Assembly (NCBI GenBank): GCA_045637485.1
Contig: JAZTZK010000077.1
Coordinates: 1 to 17,107 of the forward strand
Length of the DNA stretch: 17,107 nucleotides
DNA from: UBA2862 sp045637485
Lineage (GTDB): Bacteria; Bacillota; Clostridia; Christensenellales; Aristaeellaceae
Direction: 5' to 3'
The position numbers and the translations under genes were made by a program. Shown piece by piece: positions 13,566 to 17,107 of this stretch (the stretch's first letter is position 1; every line of letters starts with the position of its first letter). Below the pieces are notes generated by a model, which worked only from the letters and a program-made list of their open reading frames with translations, was not told where the DNA came from and made no database searches.

Positions 13566-13596
13566 GCTGAAAAGAGCTTTGGAGGAGGGCAGATCA

Positions 13597-14460
13597 ATGA
13601 AGAGGATCATCGCCGTCGCGCTGGTTATGCTGTTGATATGGACCGGCATGCTGGCAGCAGCGCAGACGCGCTGGATCAGCGATGGGAACAAAGGCCGCTT
13701 CGCGGCGCTTCTGACCGCATTGGTAAACGCCTATGAGTCGCCCACGGAAGGCGACGAAGCGCGCATCGACGCCAAGCTCGATGCGATCCGCGAGGTAAGC
13801 GCGTCGGACTATGATATCGCCCAGGCCATCGTCGATCATTGGCGCGACGTCTACCTCGACGACGACTATCCGCTCTTCATCCACCGGGATGGGGAGGAGA
13901 GGGCGACGTCTCTCGAGCAAACCAGTCTGCGGGACAGCGCGCGACATGCCTTTGTGGTGCTGGGCTATGAATTGAAGAACGGGAAGATGCAGCCGGAGCT
14001 GAAGGGCCGGTGCGATGCCGCTGCCGCCGCGGCGCGCTCCTATCCCAGCGCGATCATCATCTGTTCCGGCGGCGCGACCGGTGACAACAATCCCTCGAAG
14101 CATACGGAAGCCGGCCTGATGCGGGATTACCTGGTGGAGCGTTGCGGCATAGAGGCCTCGCGAATTCATATCGACGAGCGGGCGATGACGACCCTGGAAA
14201 ACGCGAGCAATACAATGGATATGCTGCAACAGCACGGCATAGAGACCATGACCATCGTCACCTCCACCTATCATCAGCGCTGGGGACAGGCGGTTTACAA
14301 TGCCGTGGCGGCATTGTACAAGCGCTATTTCGGCTATTCAGTGGAAATAGAGGGAAACTATTGCTTTGACACGGAGCCAGAGCAAGAGATATACCGAAAC
14401 GACGATCGCATTGCGGTTCGCCAGATTGCCCAGCTGCTGAACGTGCCGCTGGAACGGTAA
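13597..14460 (+). CDS. Exported DUF218 (YdcF/SanA-like) protein
   Basis: The precursor has 287 residues. It starts MKRIIAVALVMLLIWTGMLA, a signal peptide or N-terminal anchor with possible cleavage after AAAQT. Residues 30-115 are a helical region not recognised as a known domain. From residue 119 (FVVLGYELKNG) the DUF218 fold follows: GRCDAAAAAARSYP, then IIICSGGATGDNN, TEAGLMRDYL, and TTLENASNT (Glu201-Asn202), the typical T-x-E-N motif. The fold is linked to envelope and peptidoglycan-related roles (SanA, ElyC) and YdcF binds S-adenosylmethionine, but the biochemical activity is not settled. GGAGGAGGG just upstream fixes the ATG at 13597; the frame's earlier part contains the promoter. The gene is divergent from the HD-GYP gene and ends before a terminator. 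Confidence 0.87.
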   Translation: MKRIIAVALVMLLIWTGMLAAAQTRWISDGNKGRFAALLTALVNAYESPTEGDEARIDAKLDAIREVSASDYDIAQAIVDHWRDVYLDDDYPLFIHRDGEERATSLEQTSLRDSARHAFVVLGYELKNGKMQPELKGRCDAAAAAARSYPSAIIICSGGATGDNNPSKHTEAGLMRDYLVERCGIEASRIHIDERAMTTLENASNTMDMLQQHGIETMTIVTSTYHQRWGQAVYNAVAALYKRYFGYSVEIEGNYCFDTEPEQEIYRNDDRIAVRQIAQLLNVPLER

Positions 14461-14519
14461 TAAACCCCGTGCCCGCCGTATGAACGGCTGCCGGTAGAAG
14501 ACCCTTGCGCTTTCGATGG

Positions 14520-14562
14520 CCTGACTGATCGGAATGACCACTGTTTCAGTCAGGTATTTTTT
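14520..14562 (+). terminator. Rho-independent terminator after the DUF218 gene
   Basis: CCTGACTGA (14520-14528) pairs perfectly with TCAGTCAGG (14546-14554) around a 17-base loop, followed by TATTTTTT. The 60 bases between the stop codon and the hairpin hold nothing else recognisable. Confidence 0.8.
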
Positions 14563-14585
14563 CTCGTGTACTTTTCCATTCAATA

Positions 14586-14615
14586 TGGACATCTGCACCG
14601 GATTCATGTTATAAT
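14586..14615 (+). promoter_or_regulatory. Sigma-A promoter of the rhomboid operon
   Basis: TGGACA (14586-14591) and TATAAT (14610-14615) are 18 bases apart, with TGT before the -10 box (extended -10). The ATG at 14652 is 37 bases further on. Confidence 0.75.
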
Positions 14616-14651
14616 CACACTGTGCAATTCTACTCGAAAGGCGGTGCTTCA

Positions 14652-15221
14652 ATGAGCGCGGAATATACGGCTGAGCGGCGCGGGATCAAAATTCCAATCG
14701 TAACGGTAGTCATCTTTTTGCTGAACCTGATCGGCCTGATCTATGAGTTCTCCGTGGGTGAGAACAACGCCGTCTACAGATTTGCCATGTACCAGGGTGC
14801 GCTGCAGGATGGACAGTGGATACGCCTCTTTGTCAGCGCCTTTCTGCACTATGGCATCATGCACTTTGGCAGTAATATGATCTGCCTGGCCATGTTTGGC
14901 CTTGACCTGGAGAACAGGATCGTATGGTGGCGTTACGCGCTGATCTACCTCATTGGCATCATTGGGTCCGGACTGTTGATCAATTTCGCGGGCGGCAGGG
15001 GTATCCATGCCGGCGCGAGCGGCGCCATCTGGGCGCTGATGACGTCGACGCTGGTCTTCAACCTGAAGAACAACATCAATCCGGTTTACGCGCTGCGGGG
15101 CATCGTGATCAACCTGATCTACAGCTTCAGCGCGGGCGTCAGCTGGCAGGGACACATCGGCGGAGGAATCGCCGGCCTGCTCTGCGCATTGGTGTTGACG
15201 GGCGAAAGAAAGCAGGTGTAA
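14652..15221 (+). CDS. Rhomboid-family intramembrane serine protease
   Basis: The protein has 189 residues with about six hydrophobic segments, the minimal bacterial rhomboid core. Catalytic and structural motifs are complete: His71-x-x-x-Asn75 in the second helix (HFGSN), the serine of GASGAIWAL (Ser123), and the histidine of GHIGGGIAG (His168). These make the Ser-His dyad that cuts transmembrane substrates within the bilayer. The ATG at 14652 follows AAAGGCGG and gives a short polar N-terminus before the first helix; the frame from 14622 lies too close to the transcription start. The substrate is unknown. The stop overlaps the first ATG of the next gene by one base (TAATG), so the two are cotranscribed and probably coupled. 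Confidence 0.93.
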   Translation: MSAEYTAERRGIKIPIVTVVIFLLNLIGLIYEFSVGENNAVYRFAMYQGALQDGQWIRLFVSAFLHYGIMHFGSNMICLAMFGLDLENRIVWWRYALIYLIGIIGSGLLINFAGGRGIHAGASGAIWALMTSTLVFNLKNNINPVYALRGIVINLIYSFSAGVSWQGHIGGGIAGLLCALVLTGERKQV

Positions 15222-15226
15222 TGCTT

Positions 15227-15991
15227 ATGACGAGGACGAAGTTGTATCTGGTTATGCAGGTCGTTTTGTGCGTGTTGCTGGTGGTTTTGCTGTCCGCGTC
15301 CGCCGTCGGCATCTATCGGGAGGGATTGGCGCGCAGGGCAGATAACCCGAGGGCAGCCATCTACACGCGGGATATCGCGGCGGAGAAGTTTGCGCCGCTT
15401 GCCCCGCTGTCCTTCTTTGCCATCGGCATGATGATCGCGGGCCTTGTGCTTGGAATCCGCGACGAAAACGACGAAAAACCCGTCAAGGATTTGGAGCGGG
15501 TCAGGGATCTCACCGTCGCCCGCGTCGCCACACCTTCGGAGGCCATGCGGCAGGCGCAGGCCGCTCAAAGGCGGCTGTGCCTTGCGGGTTGGGTGATCTT
15601 TGGGATATGCATGGTTCCCGTCGGCCTTTACCTGGCCAGGGCGGATCACTTTCCGCTGAACGACCTGGAGGGCATGTTCCATGCGCTGATCAGGGTATTC
15701 CTGCCATGGGCGGCAGCGGGCATCGGCGCTCTTGCGGTGACTTCTCTGCTGCGGGAAAGGCACGTTGTTCGGGAGATTGAGGCTGCAAAGGCCCAGCTCG
15801 CGCTGGAAAAGGCGGATGGCGTTTCCGCGCCGGTCATCCAACCGCGCAGTAAGCCAAATCCCATTGCGCTGCAGGCGGTCGTCATCATTGCCGCCGTCGC
15901 GTTCATCGTCCTCGGCATATTCAACCAGAGCGCGCGTGACGTGCTCTACAAAGCGATTACGATATGTACGGAGTGTGTTGGCCTTGGATAA
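15227..15991 (+). CDS. Five-helix membrane protein with C-terminal CXXC (CD1871A-like) module
   Basis: The protein has 254 residues. Hydrophobic segments are seen near residues 5-25, 60-80, 115-138, 152-175 and 212-235. A charged cytosolic-type stretch with an ERVRDLTVARVA sequence lies between helices 2 and 3. The C-terminus reads VLYKAITICTECVGLG, with Cys247-x-x-Cys250 six residues from the end. This closely resembles the tail of the very small clostridial CD1871A-family CXXC membrane proteins, which are about one helix plus this motif; here it seems fused to four extra helices. The N-terminal part is not recognised. Start choice: AGGTG (15214-15218) is 8 bases before ATG 15227; ATG 15221, overlapping the rhomboid stop, is the alternative and adds two residues. 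The stop overlaps the next gene. Confidence 0.78.
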   Translation: MTRTKLYLVMQVVLCVLLVVLLSASAVGIYREGLARRADNPRAAIYTRDIAAEKFAPLAPLSFFAIGMMIAGLVLGIRDENDEKPVKDLERVRDLTVARVATPSEAMRQAQAAQRRLCLAGWVIFGICMVPVGLYLARADHFPLNDLEGMFHALIRVFLPWAAAGIGALAVTSLLRERHVVREIEAAKAQLALEKADGVSAPVIQPRSKPNPIALQAVVIIAAVAFIVLGIFNQSARDVLYKAITICTECVGLG

Positions 15992-17107
15992 TGTGAAGAA
16001 AAGCTGGTGGCAGGTCCACAGGCCGACCACCCGAAAGCTGGTCCAGCTGTACAGCGCCCTTTTGCACAACGCCTACCTCAAGGGCTTTATCAGGGGCGAA
16101 ATCTACAAGGGATCGTCGAAAGTCGTCTGCGCGCCGGGGTTCAACTGCTATTCGTGTCCGGGCGCGGTGGGCGCGTGCCCGCTGGGCTCCATACAGAACG
16201 CATTGGCCTCCACAGGGCATCGGGCGGGCTGGTATGTGCTGGGCATATTGCTTCTCTACGGCGTCATACTGGGCCGCACCGTCTGTGGATGGCTGTGTCC
16301 CCTGGGTTGGCTTCAAGAGCTGCTGAACAAGATTCCGACCCTCAAAATCAGGAAGGGCCGCGTGACAAGGGCGCTGAGCTGGCTGAAATACGTACTGCTG
16401 GCGGTGTTCGTCGTGGCCCTGCCGCTGTGGTACGGCCTGCGATACGACCTGCCGCTGCCGGCCTTCTGCAAGTACGTCTGCCCGGCAGGCACGTTTGAAG
16501 GGGCCATAGGCCATCTGGCCAACCCGGGCAACGACGCAATGTTCAGCATGCTGGGCATACTGTTCACCCGCAAGTTTGTCATCATGCTGGTGATCGGCCT
16601 GGCCTGCGTATTCTGCTATCGCGCCTTCTGCCGCTTCATCTGCCCCCTGGGGGCCATTTACGGACTGTTCAACCGGTTCAACATCGTCGGCGTAAAGGTG
16701 GATGAGAATCGATGCAATCACTGCGGCGCCTGCGTGCGCGGCTGCGGCATGGATGTGCGGCATGTGGGCGATCATGAGTGCATCAACTGCGGGAAATGCA
16801 TGGCGGCCTGCAATCAGGGAGCCATTTCCATCAAAGCGGGCAGGATCGTCCTCAAGGCACCCGTAAGGGGATGCGCGGAGGATGGACCGGACGCGCCGGA
16901 AAAGCGGAAGCGACTCAGCCGAATCCTGTGGGGCGTCGCGCTGGCGGTGCTGTGCTTTGCGGTGCTGTGGTTCAACTTCCTCGATCCCGTCGCAAACAAG
17001 GCGGGCAGGCAGCCCGAGGCGGCGAAGCCGTCGCCGACCCTGGAGCCCGCCGTGGCGGTTGCCGAGGCGACCGCCGAGCCGACCGAGGCGCCTGCCCCGG
17101 CAGAAGG
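15984..17107 (+). CDS. NapH-like 4Fe-4S polyferredoxin membrane protein (3' end outside window)
   Basis: The frame is open to the window end (374 full codons). Residues 49-65 hold CAPGFNCYSCPGAVGACPLG. Membrane segments are interleaved with CGWLCPLGW, FCKYVCPAG and FCRFICPLGAIYG, as in NapH/YccM-type proteins. A double ferredoxin domain follows: Cys244, 247, 250, 254 (CNHCGACVRGC) and Cys266, 269, 272, 276 (CINCGKCMAAC). After a further hydrophobic helix (about residues 313-334) the chain enters an Ala/Pro/Thr/Glu-rich linker that probably leads to an extracytoplasmic domain beyond the window. The protein should carry electrons at or through the membrane. TTG at 15984 is favoured because GGAG (15970-15973) is 10 bases upstream; GTG at 15993 is possible. 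The ATG at 15991 is followed by a stop in its frame. The start overlaps the preceding gene by 8 bases, implying coupling. Confidence 0.88.
   Translation, partial: MDNVKKSWWQVHRPTTRKLVQLYSALLHNAYLKGFIRGEIYKGSSKVVCAPGFNCYSCPGAVGACPLGSIQNALASTGHRAGWYVLGILLLYGVILGRTVCGWLCPLGWLQELLNKIPTLKIRKGRVTRALSWLKYVLLAVFVVALPLWYGLRYDLPLPAFCKYVCPAGTFEGAIGHLANPGNDAMFSMLGILFTRKFVIMLVIGLACVFCYRAFCRFICPLGAIYGLFNRFNIVGVKVDENRCNHCGACVRGCGMDVRHVGDHECINCGKCMAACNQGAISIKAGRIVLKAPVRGCAEDGPDAPEKRKRLSRILWGVALAVLCFAVLWFNFLDPVANKAGRQPEAAKPSPTLEPAVAVAEATAEPTEAPAPAE

Noticed and set aside
15957..16775. A 272-codon open frame on the minus strand
   Set aside because: It is the shadow of the polyferredoxin gene, whose cysteine motifs on the plus strand are unmistakable and whose frame runs off the window end.

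Overview
The window is GC-rich, densely packed chromosomal DNA. It most likely comes from a GC-rich, spore-forming member of the Clostridia (perhaps Christensenellales-like). Evidence for this: a SipL-type coat-morphogenesis protein (DUF3794 repeats plus LysM), strong AGGAGG-type ribosome binding sites, consensus sigma-A promoters often with an extended -10, a Gram-positive LexA/DinR-type operator, a PrsA-like parvulin lipoprotein, and clostridial-type redox proteins. No tRNA, rRNA, CRISPR array, insertion sequence or phage gene was seen. The taxonomic placement is inference.

Layout. (1) 1-2400: the 3' end of threonine synthase, then the spore-coat protein gene, whose leader can hide its own ribosome binding site. 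(2) 2401-4878: a single-stranded-DNA-binding-like protein with two OB folds, behind a promoter carrying a LexA-type box; after a clear terminator, a C69 (PepD) dipeptidase. (3) 4950-9002: an apparent operon encoding a small one-helix membrane protein, a PfkB-family sugar-phosphate kinase, the potassium transporter KtrB/TrkH, its RCK partner KtrA/TrkA, and a degenerate alpha/beta-hydrolase-like protein. (4) 8965-10460: a parvulin-type lipoprotein foldase with an unusual inserted helical hairpin, transcribed from a promoter inside the end of the preceding gene. (5) 10474-11766: a bidirectional terminator, a convergent 65-residue ferredoxin-thioredoxin-reductase-like protein, and a divergent frameshifted amidohydrolase. 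(6) 11744-14460: an HD-GYP membrane protein (c-di-GMP phosphodiesterase family) on the minus strand, divergent from an exported DUF218/YdcF-like protein. (7) 14586-17107: an operon of a rhomboid protease, a five-helix protein ending in a CXXC module, and a NapH-like polyferredoxin membrane protein cut by the window end.

Functional reading. Most units are housekeeping or envelope functions. The most interesting parts are the SOS-type control of the two-OB SSB-like gene, the two-state leader of the coat gene, the kinase/potassium-transport operon with a hydrolase-fold protein lacking its nucleophile, the coiled-coil insertion inside the parvulin domain, and the rhomboid/CXXC/polyferredoxin operon, which may form a route for moving electrons across the membrane. 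All functional statements rest on motif recognition by eye; no database search was run.
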